In this document: piece by piece, positions 26,985-35,970 of the stretch | Layout of the letters: every line of letters starts with the position of its first letter | How positions within the stretch are numbered: position 1 is the stretch's first letter | Assembly (NCBI RefSeq): GCF_014649535.1 | Contig: NZ_BMTF01000005.1 | Coordinates: forward strand, 295,502-359,501 | DNA length: 64,000 nt | Direction of reading: 5' to 3' | Origin: Streptomyces gelaticus | Lineage (GTDB): Bacteria; Actinomycetota; Actinomycetes; Streptomycetales; Streptomycetaceae | Notes under the pieces: model-generated | Databases searched by the model: none | What the model saw: only the letters and a program-made list of their open reading frames with translations | What the model was told of the DNA's origin: nothing | Program-made: the position numbers and the translations under genes

Positions 26985-28170
26985 GTCCTTCGCCGCGCGG
27001 GCCGCGGCACTCGACGCCGCCGACCCGCTCGCGGACCGGCGGAAGCTGTTCACCCTCGACGACACCGTCTATCTCGACGGCAACTCGCTCGGCGCACTGC
27101 CCGCGCACGTGCCCGCCCGGGTGCAGGAGGTCCTCACCCGCGAGTGGGGCGAGCTGCGCATCCGGTCCTGGGACGAGAGCGGCTGGTGGACCGCGCCGGA
27201 ACGGATCGGTGACCGGATCGCCCCGCTCGTCGGGGCCGCCGCCGGACAGATCGTCGTCGGGGACTCGACCAGTGTGAACGTCTTCAAGGCCGTCGTCGCG
27301 GCGACCCGGCTGGCGCCGGAGGGGCGCGACGAGATCCTCGTCGACGCGACGACCTTCCCCACGGACGGGTACATCGCCGAGTCCGCGGCCCGGATCACCG
27401 GCCACCGGCTCGTTCCGGTCGCCCCCGCCGAGGTGCCCGGAGCGCTGGGCCCCCGTACCGCGGCCGTGCTGCTCAACCATGTCGACTACCGCACCGGCAG
27501 GCTCCACGACCTGCCCGGACTCACCGCCGCCGTGCACGAGGCGGGCGCGATCGCGGTCTGGGACCTGTGCCACAGCGCGGGCGCCCTGCCCGTCGGCCTC
27601 GACGCGCACGGCGTGGACCTGGCGGTCGGCTGCACGTACAAGTACCTGAACGGCGGCCCGGGTTCGCCCGCCTACCTGTACGTGGCCGAACGCCACCAGG
27701 CGGCCTTCGACTCGCCCCTGCCGGGGTGGACGTCGCACGCCGACCCGTTCGGCATGACCCCTGAGTACACCCCGGCCGACGGCGCGGTACGGGGCAGGGT
27801 CGGCACCCCCGACATCCTCTCGATGCTGGCGCTCGAAGCATCGCTGGACGTGTGGGACGGGGTGTTCATCGACGAGGTACGGGCCAAGTCCCTGGCGCTG
27901 ACGGACTTCTTCCTGGAGTGCGTCGCCGGGTACGTGCCCGAGGGCCGGGTCACCTCGGTGACCCCGGCCGCGCACGTGGAACGCGGCAGCCAGGTCGCGC
28001 TGCGCTGCGAGGACGCGAAGCAGGTGATGAGCGCGCTCATCGCCCGGGGCGTCGTCGGGGACCTGCGCCGGCCGGACGTGCTGCGGTTCGGGTTCACGCC
28101 GTTGTACGTCGGGTTCGCGGACGTGGAGCGGGCGGCGCGGGTACTGGGCGAGGTGCTGGCGCAGAGGTAG
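26977..28170 (+). CDS. kynU: Kynureninase
   Basis: A 397-residue PLP enzyme converting L-kynurenine to anthranilate and alanine. Landmarks are YLDGNSLGALPAHVPARVQEVL, VGDSTSVNVFKAVVAA, LLNHVDYRTGRLHDLPGLTA, WDLCHSAGALPVGLDAHGVD and CTYKYLNGGPGSPAYLYV with the cofactor lysine. The ATG at 26977 lies within the 3' end of kynA (overlap 8 bases). A far longer in-frame extension exists upstream but runs inside kynA in another frame. A 3-hydroxylase gene is absent, so anthranilate rather than 3-hydroxyanthranilate is the likely product. Confidence 0.95.
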   Translation: MSESFAARAAALDAADPLADRRKLFTLDDTVYLDGNSLGALPAHVPARVQEVLTREWGELRIRSWDESGWWTAPERIGDRIAPLVGAAAGQIVVGDSTSVNVFKAVVAATRLAPEGRDEILVDATTFPTDGYIAESAARITGHRLVPVAPAEVPGALGPRTAAVLLNHVDYRTGRLHDLPGLTAAVHEAGAIAVWDLCHSAGALPVGLDAHGVDLAVGCTYKYLNGGPGSPAYLYVAERHQAAFDSPLPGWTSHADPFGMTPEYTPADGAVRGRVGTPDILSMLALEASLDVWDGVFIDEVRAKSLALTDFFLECVAGYVPEGRVTSVTPAAHVERGSQVALRCEDAKQVMSALIARGVVGDLRRPDVLRFGFTPLYVGFADVERAARVLGEVLAQR

Positions 28171-28181
28171 CGGGACCCTCC

Positions 28182-28200
28182 GCAGGAGCCGGTCTCCTGC
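28182..28200 (+). other. Small stem-loop after kynU
   Basis: GCAGGAG-N5-CTCCTGC, 7-bp perfect arms, 11 bases after the kynU stop. It may reduce read-through or stabilise the message end. Confidence 0.5.
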
Positions 28201-28211
28201 TGTGATCCTGA

Positions 28212-28249
28212 GCGGGGACGGGAGCCTTCTGTACTGGTACCGTCCCCGC
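28212..28249 (+). terminator. Stem-loop between kynU and the hydrolase gene
   Basis: 10-bp perfect arms (28212-28221 and 28240-28249) with an 18-base loop. Together with the preceding stem it may attenuate transcription into the formamidase-like gene. Confidence 0.5.
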
Positions 28250-28292
28250 AGGTCAGGCCAGTTGGGCTCAGCTACAGGACGGTTGGAGCAGC

Positions 28293-29168
28293 ATGTCGGA
28301 TTCTGCCGCGCGCGATCGGGACGCCGCCGAGGCCGAGTCGGCCTTCTCGCATCCACCGGTCGTCCCCGACGCGTCCGCCGCCTATGGCAGCCACCCCGAC
28401 CAGCTGATCGACTTCTACGCCCCGCGCGACGGGCGGAGCGGGGCGCCCGTCGTGGTCGTCCTGCACGGAGGGGCGTGGCGGGCGCCGTACGACCGGCAGC
28501 ACGTGTCGCCGTTCGCGGATTTCCTGGCCCGGCGCGGATTCGCCGTCGCCAGCGTCGAGTACCGGCGCGGCGGCGGGATCCCGCAGCAGCGGGGTGCCGG
28601 TCCGGTGGCGGGCCGCTGGCCGGAGACCTTCGACGACGTCGCCGCGGCGATGGACGCTCTGCCGGAGCTGCTGGCCCGGGAGCTCCCTCAGGCCGACGGC
28701 CGGCGGACGGTCCTCACCGGGCACTCGGCGGGTGGGCAGCTGGCCCTGTGGGCCGCCGCCCGGCATGTACTGCCGGCGGGGTCGCCGTGGCGGCTTCCCG
28801 CGCCCCCGCAGCTGCGGGGCGTGGTCGCCCTGGCACCGATCGCCGACTTCGCCACGGCCGTCGCCCTGGACGTGTGCTCCGGGGCGGTCGGCCAGTTCCT
28901 CGGCCGCGCGGAGGACTTCGGGGAGCGGGCGGCGCATGCCGACCCGGCCGTGCTGCTGCCCACCGGCATCGCGACCACCGTGGTGCAGGGCACCACCGAC
29001 GTCGACGTGCCGCAGGCGGTCGCGGAGGCGTTCGTCGACGCGGCGGCGAAGGCGGGCGAGACGGTGGGCCTGACCCTGCTGCCCGAGGTGGGCCACTACC
29101 CGCTGATCGACCCGGCGGCGGACGCCTGCGCGGTGGTGGCGGAGGAGCTCGCGCAACTGGCCTGGTGA
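28293..29168 (+). CDS. Alpha/beta hydrolase, probable kynurenine formamidase
   Basis: A 291-residue esterase/arylformamidase-type enzyme. VVLHGGAWRAPYD gives the HGG(A)W oxyanion-hole motif seen in kynurenine formamidases. TGHSAGGQLALWAA is the nucleophile elbow with Ser. GTTDVDVP supplies the acid Asp and EVGHYPLIDP the catalytic His. Placed directly after kynA-kynU, it is the natural candidate to hydrolyse N-formylkynurenine to kynurenine, closing the pathway to anthranilate. Function is inferred from motif plus context; a general esterase is the alternative. Confidence 0.85.
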   Translation: MSDSAARDRDAAEAESAFSHPPVVPDASAAYGSHPDQLIDFYAPRDGRSGAPVVVVLHGGAWRAPYDRQHVSPFADFLARRGFAVASVEYRRGGGIPQQRGAGPVAGRWPETFDDVAAAMDALPELLARELPQADGRRTVLTGHSAGGQLALWAAARHVLPAGSPWRLPAPPQLRGVVALAPIADFATAVALDVCSGAVGQFLGRAEDFGERAAHADPAVLLPTGIATTVVQGTTDVDVPQAVAEAFVDAAAKAGETVGLTLLPEVGHYPLIDPAADACAVVAEELAQLAW

Positions 29169-29274
29169 GTACGGTTCCGGCCGCTCGGCGGAGGCCGTAG
29201 TACTTGCGACGGACGGCGCAGGATCCGTATCACTGCTGACGACCGGGCCCCGGCCCGCCCCCTACCGTGGAGGC

Positions 29275-30603
29275 GTGACCGAGACCAAGAGCAGAAGTCC
29301 GGAGTACCGGATGGCCGCCGGGGCGATGGGCGGCCTCCGGCAGGCGCTCATCCACGACGCGTTCGCCTACCGCCCGATGCCGCCGCTGCGGACCGACGGC
29401 CGGCTGATCCGCCTGCTGCCGGAGCGGATACGGGCGCGCGCCGCATGGGCACCGCACGTGCTGGTGGTGGCGGCGGCGCTCATCACCTTCCTGGCGGGGA
29501 CCGCAGTGGCGGACTTCCCCCTCGGTGAGCTGCTCGCGGTGTTCCCGGCCGGCAGTGTGCTGATGACGCTGGCGAGGCCGGTCGGGGCGTTCTGGATCTC
29601 GTTGCTGCTGACCCCGGTGACCGCAGTGGTCGGTCACGGCGGGTGGCCGTGGGGGCCGAGCTCGTTCTTCGCGCACCTGGTCGTGCTGGTCGTCGTCGCG
29701 GCCAGGACCGGGCCGCGTACCGCCGGCTGGATGTGGGGCCTGACCGTGCTGCTCGGCACGGTCATGGAGAACGCCGTCTGGCGGCCCGGGACCACCACCG
29801 TGGGCATGGCCGTCGTCTCCGCGTTCGCCCTGCTCGTGGTCGCCATGGTGCAGATCCGCCAGGACGCGGAGCGCGAGGTGACCGTGCAGCGCACCGTGAC
29901 CGCAGTCGAACGCGATCGGCGCACGCTGCTGGAGGAACGCACCACCATCGCCCGTGAGCTGCACGACGTGGTCGCGCACCACATGTCGGTCGTCGCGATC
30001 CAGGCCGAGGCCGCCCCGTACCGGGTGGAGAATCCGCCGCCCGAGCTGGAGCAGGCCTTCGTCACGATCCGGGAGAACGCCGTCGCCGCCCTCACCGAGC
30101 TGCGCCGGGTTCTCGGTGTCGTACGGGCCGAGGACTACCAGGCCCCGGACGCCCCGCAGCCCACCCTCGCCCAGCTCGACGGGCTCCTCGCCAATGTCCG
30201 CGAGGCGGGCCTGGAGACGGACAAGACGGTCACCGGCGCGGTACGCGAACTGCCGCAGGGCGTCGAGCTGTCGGCGTACCGGATCATCCAGGAGGCCCTC
30301 AGCAACACCTTGCGGCACGCGCCGGGCGCCACCGCCAAGGTGGAGATCGGCTATGTGCTGGGCGGGCTCGGTGTGCGGGTGGTCAACGGGCCGCCCACCG
30401 GTCCGGTGAAGCCCTCGCCGGGGGCGGGGCACGGGATCACGGGGATGCGGGAGCGGGTCGCGATGCTGGACGGGGACATGACGGCCGAGGCGACGGGCGA
30501 GGGTGGTTACGAGATCGCCGTGTTCATCCCCGTACAGGCCGGTTCCGAGCCCCGGGAACAGCAGACCGGTTCCGAGCCCCGCGAACAGGCGGACCGGGCA
30601 TGA
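29275..30603 (+). CDS. Sensor histidine kinase (NarL/DesK-type, HisKA_3)
   Basis: A 442-residue membrane kinase. Residues 60-195 form about five hydrophobic segments. The dimerisation/phosphoacceptor helix follows with ERTTIARELHDVVAHHMSVVAIQ (phospho-His in RELHD). The ATPase domain has SAYRIIQEALSNTLRHAPGA (N box) and GAGHGITGMRERVAML (G box). The C-terminus contains a 27-bp in-frame tandem duplication giving SEPREQ twice. The GTG start follows a TACCGT -10 box by 6 bases (leaderless type). It overlaps the response regulator by ATGA, so the two form a cognate pair. The signal is unknown. Confidence 0.93.
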   Translation: MTETKSRSPEYRMAAGAMGGLRQALIHDAFAYRPMPPLRTDGRLIRLLPERIRARAAWAPHVLVVAAALITFLAGTAVADFPLGELLAVFPAGSVLMTLARPVGAFWISLLLTPVTAVVGHGGWPWGPSSFFAHLVVLVVVAARTGPRTAGWMWGLTVLLGTVMENAVWRPGTTTVGMAVVSAFALLVVAMVQIRQDAEREVTVQRTVTAVERDRRTLLEERTTIARELHDVVAHHMSVVAIQAEAAPYRVENPPPELEQAFVTIRENAVAALTELRRVLGVVRAEDYQAPDAPQPTLAQLDGLLANVREAGLETDKTVTGAVRELPQGVELSAYRIIQEALSNTLRHAPGATAKVEIGYVLGGLGVRVVNGPPTGPVKPSPGAGHGITGMRERVAMLDGDMTAEATGEGGYEIAVFIPVQAGSEPREQQTGSEPREQADRA

Positions 30604-31277
30604 GCACTCCCACCGCCCCGTCCATCCGGGTGCTGATCGTGGACGACCAGATGATGGTCCGCGAGGGCTTCTCGGTGCTGCTCAACGCCATGCCGGGGAT
30701 CGAGGTCGTCGGCGAGGCGGTCGACGGCCGGCAGGCCGTCGCCCAGGTCGCGGCCCTGCGCCCCGACGTGGTCCTGATGGACATCCGGATGCCGGAACTC
30801 AACGGCATCGAGGCCACCCGCGAGATCGTCGCCGCCGACGCGGACGCCAAGGTGCTGGTGCTGACCACCTTCGACCTCGACGAGTACGTGTACCAGGCGC
30901 TGCGCGCCGGGGCGTCCGGCTTCCTCCTCAAGGACGCCTCCGCGCGCCAGCTCGCCGATGGAGTACGAGTGGTGGCCGCCGGCGAGGCGCTGCTCGCCCC
31001 GACCGTCACCAAGCGGCTGATCAACGAGTTCTCGAAGCTCGCGCAGACCCCGCGCTCGCCCGCCCTCGCCCGGGTCGGCGACCTCACCGAGCGCGAGACG
31101 GAGGTGCTCGTCCTGATCGCGCAGGGCCGGTCCAACGCCGAGATCGCCTCGCATCTGGTGGTCGCCGAGTCCACCATCAAGACGCATGTGAGCCGCATCC
31201 TGGTGAAGCTGGGGCTGCGCGACCGCACCCAGGCGGCCGTCTTCGCGTACGAGGCCCGGCTGGTCACACCCTCCTGA
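30600..31277 (+). CDS. Two-component response regulator, NarL/LuxR family
   Basis: A 225-residue regulator. The receiver domain begins RVLIVDDQMMVREGF (acidic pocket), has the phospho-acceptor Asp in VVLMDIRMPELNG and the switch Thr/Lys in VLTTFD and FLLKDAS. The C-terminal LuxR helix-turn-helix is LTERETEVLVLIAQGRSNAEIASHLVVAESTIKTHVSRIL. Its ATG is embedded in the stop of the kinase (ATGA), so the pair is co-translated. Targets are not evident; the divergent pattern typical of a regulated exporter is absent nearby. Confidence 0.95.
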   Translation: MSTPTAPSIRVLIVDDQMMVREGFSVLLNAMPGIEVVGEAVDGRQAVAQVAALRPDVVLMDIRMPELNGIEATREIVAADADAKVLVLTTFDLDEYVYQALRAGASGFLLKDASARQLADGVRVVAAGEALLAPTVTKRLINEFSKLAQTPRSPALARVGDLTERETEVLVLIAQGRSNAEIASHLVVAESTIKTHVSRILVKLGLRDRTQAAVFAYEARLVTPS

Positions 31278-31348
31278 GCACGCCGGCCCCGCGCGCGTGG
31301 GTGCGGGGTGGGTGGTCGGCGGCGGCGGGGTGCGGTTAGCGTCCGCCT

Positions 31349-32578
31349 ATGCACCCGTCTCACCGTTCCGCGGCCGATGCCCGCTTCGACCCCTGGTCCC
31401 CGGCCTTCGTCGCCGACCCGTACCCCGCCTACGCCGTGCTGCGCGCCACCGGCCGGGTGCACCGCTTCGAGCCGACCGACCAGTGGCTGATCCCGCACCA
31501 CGCCGATGTGTCCGCGCTGCTGCGCGACCGCCGCCTGGGCCGCACGTATCTGCACCGTTTCACCCACGAGGAATTCGGCCGCACGCCGCCGCCCGCCGAG
31601 CACGAGCCCTTCCAGACCCTCAACGGGCAGGGGCTGCTCGACCTGGAGGCCCCCGACCACACCCGGATCCGGCGCCTGGTCTCCAAGGCGTTCACCCCGC
31701 GTACGGTCGAGCAGCTCGTCCCGACCGTGCGGCGGCTGGCCGCCGAGCTGGTCGACTCCTTCGTCGAGGCGGGCGGCGGCGATCTGCTCACGGCGGTCGC
31801 CGAGCCGCTGCCGGTGGCCGTCATCGCCGAGATGCTCGGCATTCCGGAGTCCGACCGGGCCCCTTTGCGGCCCTGGTCCGCGGCGATCTGCGGAATGTTC
31901 GAACTGAACCCGTCCGAGGAGACCGCCCGCGCCGCAGTCCGCGCCTCGCTCGACTTCTCCGCGTATCTGCGCGAGCTGATCGAGGAGCGGCGCAAGAACC
32001 CCGGTACGGATCTCATCTCCGCGCTCATCGCCGCCCACGACGAGGGGGAGCGGCTGAGCGAGCAGGAGATGATCTCCACCTGTGTGCTGCTGCTGAATGC
32101 CGGCCACGAGGCGACCGTCAACACCACCGTGAACGGCTGGTGGACCCTGCTGCGCCACCCCGAGCAGCTGGCCGCGTTGCGCGCCGACCACGGGTTGCTG
32201 CCGACGGCGATCGAGGAGCTGATGCGGTACGACACCCCGTTGCAGATGTTCGAGCGCTGGGTCCTGGACGACATCGAGATCGACGGCACGGTCATTCCGC
32301 GCGGCTCGGAGGTGGCCCTGCTCTTCGGCTCCGCCAACCGCGACCCGGCCCGCTTCACCGCCCCGGACACGCTGGACCTGGCCCGGCGGGACAACCCGCA
32401 CATCACCTTCGGGGCCGGCATCCACTTCTGCCTGGGCGCCCCGCTGGCCCGGGTCGAGCTGGCCGCGTCCTTCGGCGAGCTGCTGCGCCGCGCCCCGGCC
32501 ATGCGGCCGGCGGCCGAACCGGAGTGGAACCCGGGCTATGTGATCAGGGGGTTGAAGGAACTCCGCGTGGAGCTGTGA
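31349..32578 (+). CDS. Cytochrome P450
   Basis: A 409-residue soluble bacterial P450 (CYP105/107-like size). Landmarks are the I-helix LLLNAGHEATVNTT (oxygen-activating region, with Glu-Ala-Thr where AGxxT is usual), the K-helix EELMRYDTP (ExxR), and the haem loop HITFGAGIHFCLGAPLARVE with the thiolate Cys. No ferredoxin or ferredoxin reductase gene is adjacent, so redox partners must come from elsewhere. TAGCGT ends 6 bases before the ATG. The 17 bases at the 3' end are duplicated just after the stop. Confidence 0.95.
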   Translation: MHPSHRSAADARFDPWSPAFVADPYPAYAVLRATGRVHRFEPTDQWLIPHHADVSALLRDRRLGRTYLHRFTHEEFGRTPPPAEHEPFQTLNGQGLLDLEAPDHTRIRRLVSKAFTPRTVEQLVPTVRRLAAELVDSFVEAGGGDLLTAVAEPLPVAVIAEMLGIPESDRAPLRPWSAAICGMFELNPSEETARAAVRASLDFSAYLRELIEERRKNPGTDLISALIAAHDEGERLSEQEMISTCVLLLNAGHEATVNTTVNGWWTLLRHPEQLAALRADHGLLPTAIEELMRYDTPLQMFERWVLDDIEIDGTVIPRGSEVALLFGSANRDPARFTAPDTLDLARRDNPHITFGAGIHFCLGAPLARVELAASFGELLRRAPAMRPAAEPEWNPGYVIRGLKELRVEL

Positions 32579-32597
32579 CGCGCATGGAGCTGTGACG
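32564..32597. repeat. 17-bp tandem duplication across the P450 stop codon
   Basis: CGCGTGGAGCTGTGACG (32564-32580) is followed at once by CGCATGGAGCTGTGACG (32581-32597), one base different. The copy carries a second stop codon. A further near-tandem of GCGTCGGGAGCGGGG follows near 32620-32655. Confidence 0.8.
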
Positions 32598-32690
32598 GGA
32601 GTTGCGAGCGAGAACGGGGGGCGTCGGGAGCGGGGGCGTCGGGAGCGGGGCGGCGGCGTGGCCGCGAGCGGGACGTGGGCCGGGCTGCGC

Positions 32691-33020
32691 TCAGCATCCC
32701 GGTCCGCAGGCCAGGGGCGGGCCCTCCAGCACGTCGAAGGCCACCCCGAAACCGGTGAGGGCGGCGAGCACGGCCGCCGCCCCGAGCGCCCGCCGCCACT
32801 TCCGCCCCGCGAGGGCGACGAGGGCGAGCCCGGCCGTGATGCCGCCGAGCGCCATGACCGGCAGCCCGAGCCAGAGCACGTTCCACTCCGTCGCGCCCTC
32901 GAAGCCGCCGAAGATGCCGCGCCTGCCGTACGGCGCCCAGGCGAGTGTCCCGGCGACCCCGCCCGCGGCGACGACCAGGCATCCGGCGAGGCCACGGACG
33001 GCTTCGCTTCGGTTCTCCAT
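32691..33020 (-). CDS. Small membrane protein of unknown function
   Basis: A 109-residue protein with three hydrophobic segments (GLAGCLVVAAGGVAGTLAW, VLWLGLPVMALGGITAGLALVAL, ALGAAAVLAALTGFGVAF) and two Cys at the very C-terminus (ACGPGC). No family is recognised. The ATG at 33020 (MENRSEAV) is preferred; upstream in-frame codons run into the minisatellite. It is convergent with the P450 gene and downstream of the ABC permease on the same strand. Confidence 0.6.
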   Translation of the reverse strand: MENRSEAVRGLAGCLVVAAGGVAGTLAWAPYGRRGIFGGFEGATEWNVLWLGLPVMALGGITAGLALVALAGRKWRRALGAAAVLAALTGFGVAFDVLEGPPLACGPGC

Positions 33021-33086
33021 GAACGGAGTGACGCAGGGCCACCCCGGCGGGGTTGCACCCGCCGGGGCTCTCTGCCCCGCGTCACC

Positions 33087-33315
33087 GTCAGGGCCCGCGA
33101 CCCTCGGTTCCCGCGTCACCGTCAGGCCCTGTGCTGCCGTCGGATCTTGTGCTGCCGTCAGGTCCTGTGTTGCCGTCAGGTCCCGCGACGGTGAGTGCCC
33201 GCGCCGCCGTCAGGTCCCGCGACCGTCAGTGCCCGCGCCGCCGTCAGGCCCTGTGCCACCGTCAAGTCCCGGCGTCACCATCCGGTCCCGCGCCGCCGTC
33301 CGGCCCTGCGTCACC
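33087..33315. repeat. Degenerate ~18-bp minisatellite, about 13 units
   Basis: Units beginning GTCAGG(T/C)CC and ending GCC/ACC recur every 16-19 bases (for example 33121, 33139, 33157, 33175, 33191, 33209, 33225, 33243, 33261, 33280, 33298). The array runs right up to the stop codon of the ABC permease gene at 33316. It has no open frame of plausible composition. Confidence 0.85.
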
Positions 33316-34950
33316 TCAGGTCAGGACATCGCGCCTGCGCAGTGCCCCCATCCCGGCCCCGACCAGCACCGCTGCAGCGGCGGTGAGTGCGAGCACCGGG
33401 CCCCATTCCATTCCCGTGCCGCCCGGCAGCTTCGGCAGATGCGTGAACGGTGATATGTCCATCACCGCCTGCGGCATGTCGACGGCGGGCCCGAGCCACC
33501 CCAGGGCCAGACAGATCCCGGCGAAGCCCCAGGCCGCCACAGCCGCCTTCGGAAACGCCCCGTACAGCAGGACCGCCACCCCGCCCAGCAGCCAGATCGC
33601 CGGCAACTGCGCCAGCGACGCCCCGAGCACGGCCGGGAGTTCGTGGCCGTAGCCGGCGGCCAGGCCGAGGCCGCCTACCGTCATGAGCAGGGCCGCCCCG
33701 CCGAACGCGATGACCAGATGACCGGCCGCCCACCCGATCCGTCCCACTGCGCCCGCCAGTACCGGCTCGGCGCGCCCGGCGGTCTCCTCGCCGTGCAGCC
33801 GCAGCACCGACGCGACGATGTACAGCGCCGCGACCATCCCGAGCACGGAGACCATGGCGGCGAGGAACGCGTCGGTCAGTCCGGCCTGCCCGCCCATCCG
33901 CTCGAAGATCTCCCGGGTCTTCGCGTTGTCACCGACGAGATCGGCCGCCCCGCCGGTCAGCCCGCCGAAGGCGACACCGACCACGGCGAAGGAAAGCACC
34001 CATCCGGTCAGCGCACCGCGCTGGAGCCGCAGTGCGAGGCCGAACGCCGTGGCGATCCGCCCCTGCGCGGGCCCCGGTCTGGTGGCCAGGAAGCTCATCC
34101 CGACATCGCGCCGCCCGGCGAGGCCGTACGCGATGACGGCCTGGACCGCCACGGCCACCGCGAGAACGAGCAGCACCCACCAGCGCTCGTCCGCATACGC
34201 CCGTACGTTCTCCGCCCAGCCGATGGGGGAGAGCCAGGTCAGCACGGACGAGCCGTCGTCCGCCGCCGAGTCGCCCGCCGCCTTCAGGACGAACGCGGCA
34301 CCGATCACCGCCGCCGTCAGCCCCTTGGCGAGCCGGGCGCTCTCGGTGAACTGCGCGGCGATCGCGGCCGTGCAGGCGAACAGCACACCCGTCCCGGCGA
34401 CCGCCAGGGCGAGAGCCACCGCCCCGGCGCCGCCCGCGCCGGCCCCCGCCAGGCCCGCCGCGAGCACCAGCGCCAGTGCCACGTTCGCGATCACCGCGGT
34501 GAGGAGCGCGGCGGTCAGTGGGGCGCGGCGTCCCACCATCGCGGAGGAGAGCATCTCCTGGCGGCCGGTCTCCTCTTCCTCCCGGGTGTGCCGGATGACG
34601 ACGATCAGGCTCATCACGGCCGCCAGCACCGCTCCGAAGGCGGCCATCCGCCAGCTCACGAGGCCGCCGACCGAGTCGTCGAAGACCGGTCCGTACATCG
34701 CCCGGACCGAGCTGTTTCCGTTCATCGACGCGGCGAGTTCGGCGCGCTGGGCGGCGGTGTCGTACAGCGAGGCGATGGAGCTGCCGACGGAGGAGAAGGA
34801 GCCACCGAGCGCGAGCACCCAGATCGGCAGCATGATCCGGTCGCGCCTCAGTGCGAGCCGCAGCAGGATCCATGTCCCGGCGAGCTGTCCGGTGCTGGCC
34901 CGGCTCCGGTGCCGGGTGCCGGCCGGGACGGTCGTGGTCACGGCGGTCAT
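33316..34950 (-). CDS. ABC transporter permease (two-domain exporter type)
   Basis: A 544-residue membrane protein with about 12 hydrophobic segments arranged as two similar halves. Each half has a long extracytoplasmic stretch, typical of fused ABC-2-like permeases of antibiotic or polyketide exporters (FQ-type, paired with a single ATPase). Its ATG overlaps the stop of the ATPase gene (ATGA). [26 protein letters not shown] is the coupling-loop-like region common to the family. Under the control region at 35870-35910 it would be repressed with the ATPase. Substrate unknown. Confidence 0.9.
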   Translation of the reverse strand: MTAVTTTVPAGTRHRSRASTGQLAGTWILLRLALRRDRIMLPIWVLALGGSFSSVGSSIASLYDTAAQRAELAASMNGNSSVRAMYGPVFDDSVGGLVSWRMAAFGAVLAAVMSLIVVIRHTREEEETGRQEMLSSAMVGRRAPLTAALLTAVIANVALALVLAAGLAGAGAGGAGAVALALAVAGTGVLFACTAAIAAQFTESARLAKGLTAAVIGAAFVLKAAGDSAADDGSSVLTWLSPIGWAENVRAYADERWWVLLVLAVAVAVQAVIAYGLAGRRDVGMSFLATRPGPAQGRIATAFGLALRLQRGALTGWVLSFAVVGVAFGGLTGGAADLVGDNAKTREIFERMGGQAGLTDAFLAAMVSVLGMVAALYIVASVLRLHGEETAGRAEPVLAGAVGRIGWAAGHLVIAFGGAALLMTVGGLGLAAGYGHELPAVLGASLAQLPAIWLLGGVAVLLYGAFPKAAVAAWGFAGICLALGWLGPAVDMPQAVMDISPFTHLPKLPGGTGMEWGPVLALTAAAAVLVGAGMGALRRRDVLT

Positions 34951-35870
34951 CGCGCAGCCACCCCCTTGCCTTCGCCGCTCCCGGGCGCCTCCGCCGCGTA
35001 GTGGCGCAGGAACAGCTGCTCCAGTGTGGGTGGGGTGCTGGTCAGCGTCCGTACGCCCGAGGCGGAGAGCGACTTGAGCACGGCGTCCAGCTTGTCCGTG
35101 TCGACCTGGAGCGTGACCCGCAGGCCCTGGACGTCGAGGTCGTGGACGCCGGGCAGACGGGCGAGCCCATCGGGCGGGCCGGCCAGCTCGGCGCTGATGT
35201 TCGTACGCGTCAGATGGCGCATGTCGGCCAGCGAACCGGTCTCCACCGTCCGCCCCTGACGGATGATGCTGACCCGGTCGCAGAGAGTCTCGACCTCGCT
35301 GAGGATGTGGCTGGAGAGCAGGACCGTCCGGCCGCGCGCACGCTCTTCGGCGACGCAGTCCTGGAAGACCTCCTCCATCAGCGGGTCGAGCCCGCTGGTC
35401 GGTTCGTCCAGGATCAGCAGATCCACGTCGGAGGCGAAGGCGGCGACGAGGGCGACCTTCTGGCGGTTGCCCTTGGAGTACGTACGCCCCTTCTTCGTCG
35501 GGTCGAGCTCGAACCGGTCGACGAGGTCGGCGCGCCGGGTCCGGTCGAGGCCGCCGCGCAGGCTCCCGTACAGGTCGATCACCTCGCCGCCGGAGAGGTT
35601 GCGCCACAGCGTGACGTCGCCCGGGACGTAGGCGACCTTGCGGTGGAGCTCCACCGCGTCGCGCCACGGGTCGCGGCCGAGCAGCTGGGCGGCGCCGGCG
35701 TCGGCCCGCAGCAGACCCAGCAGTACCCGGATGGTGGTGGACTTCCCGGAGCCGTTGGGCCCGAGGAAGCCGTGGACCTCGCCGGCCTCGACGGTGAGGT
35801 CGAGCCCGTCCAGCGCGTGTGTCCGACCGAACGACTTGTGCAGTCCGGCCACCGTGATTGCCATCGTCAT
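34947..35870 (-). CDS. ABC transporter ATP-binding protein
   Basis: A 307-residue cytoplasmic ATPase. Walker A is [13 protein letters not shown], the signature is [16 protein letters not shown] (degenerate, SKGNRQ in place of LSGGQ), Walker B is [16 protein letters not shown], and the H-loop is [13 protein letters not shown] 90-residue C-terminal domain follows, as in DrrA/NatA-like exporters. ATG 35870 is favoured: TACGTT and TTCACA give a promoter whose start point falls at that ATG; an ATG at 35864 is an alternative. Translationally coupled to the permease. Confidence 0.93.
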   Translation of the reverse strand: MTMAITVAGLHKSFGRTHALDGLDLTVEAGEVHGFLGPNGSGKSTTIRVLLGLLRADAGAAQLLGRDPWRDAVELHRKVAYVPGDVTLWRNLSGGEVIDLYGSLRGGLDRTRRADLVDRFELDPTKKGRTYSKGNRQKVALVAAFASDVDLLILDEPTSGLDPLMEEVFQDCVAEERARGRTVLLSSHILSEVETLCDRVSIIRQGRTVETGSLADMRHLTRTNISAELAGPPDGLARLPGVHDLDVQGLRVTLQVDTDKLDAVLKSLSASGVRTLTSTPPTLEQLFLRHYAAEAPGSGEGKGVAAR

Positions 35871-35876
35871 GTTTTG

Positions 35877-35905
35877 AACGTACGCTACTTTCACAAATTT
35901 GTGAA
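35877..35905 (-). promoter_or_regulatory. Leaderless promoter of the ABC exporter operon
   Basis: On the minus strand: -35 TTCACA (35905-35900), a 17-bp spacer, -10 TACGTT (35882-35877), then 6 bases to the ATG. The -35 hexamer is the right arm of the palindrome at 35890-35905. Confidence 0.6.
35890..35905. promoter_or_regulatory. Perfect 16-bp palindromic operator between ABC exporter and GbsR/MarR regulator
   Basis: TTCACAAATTTGTGAA is a perfect, AT-rich palindrome in a GC-rich genome. It covers the -35 of the exporter promoter and lies 66 bases upstream of the divergent regulator, as expected for the regulator's own operator. Confidence 0.8.
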
Positions 35906-35970
35906 GTTAAGGAAGCGTATAAAGTTGGCGTTGTGGCGGGGGCGGGGAAGACAGGGGAGACGATCGGGCG

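Noticed and set aside
33053..33652. Repetitive coding possibility across the minisatellite
   Set aside because: The repeat unit is not kept in frame (unit lengths of 16-19 bp), so no repeat protein is encoded.
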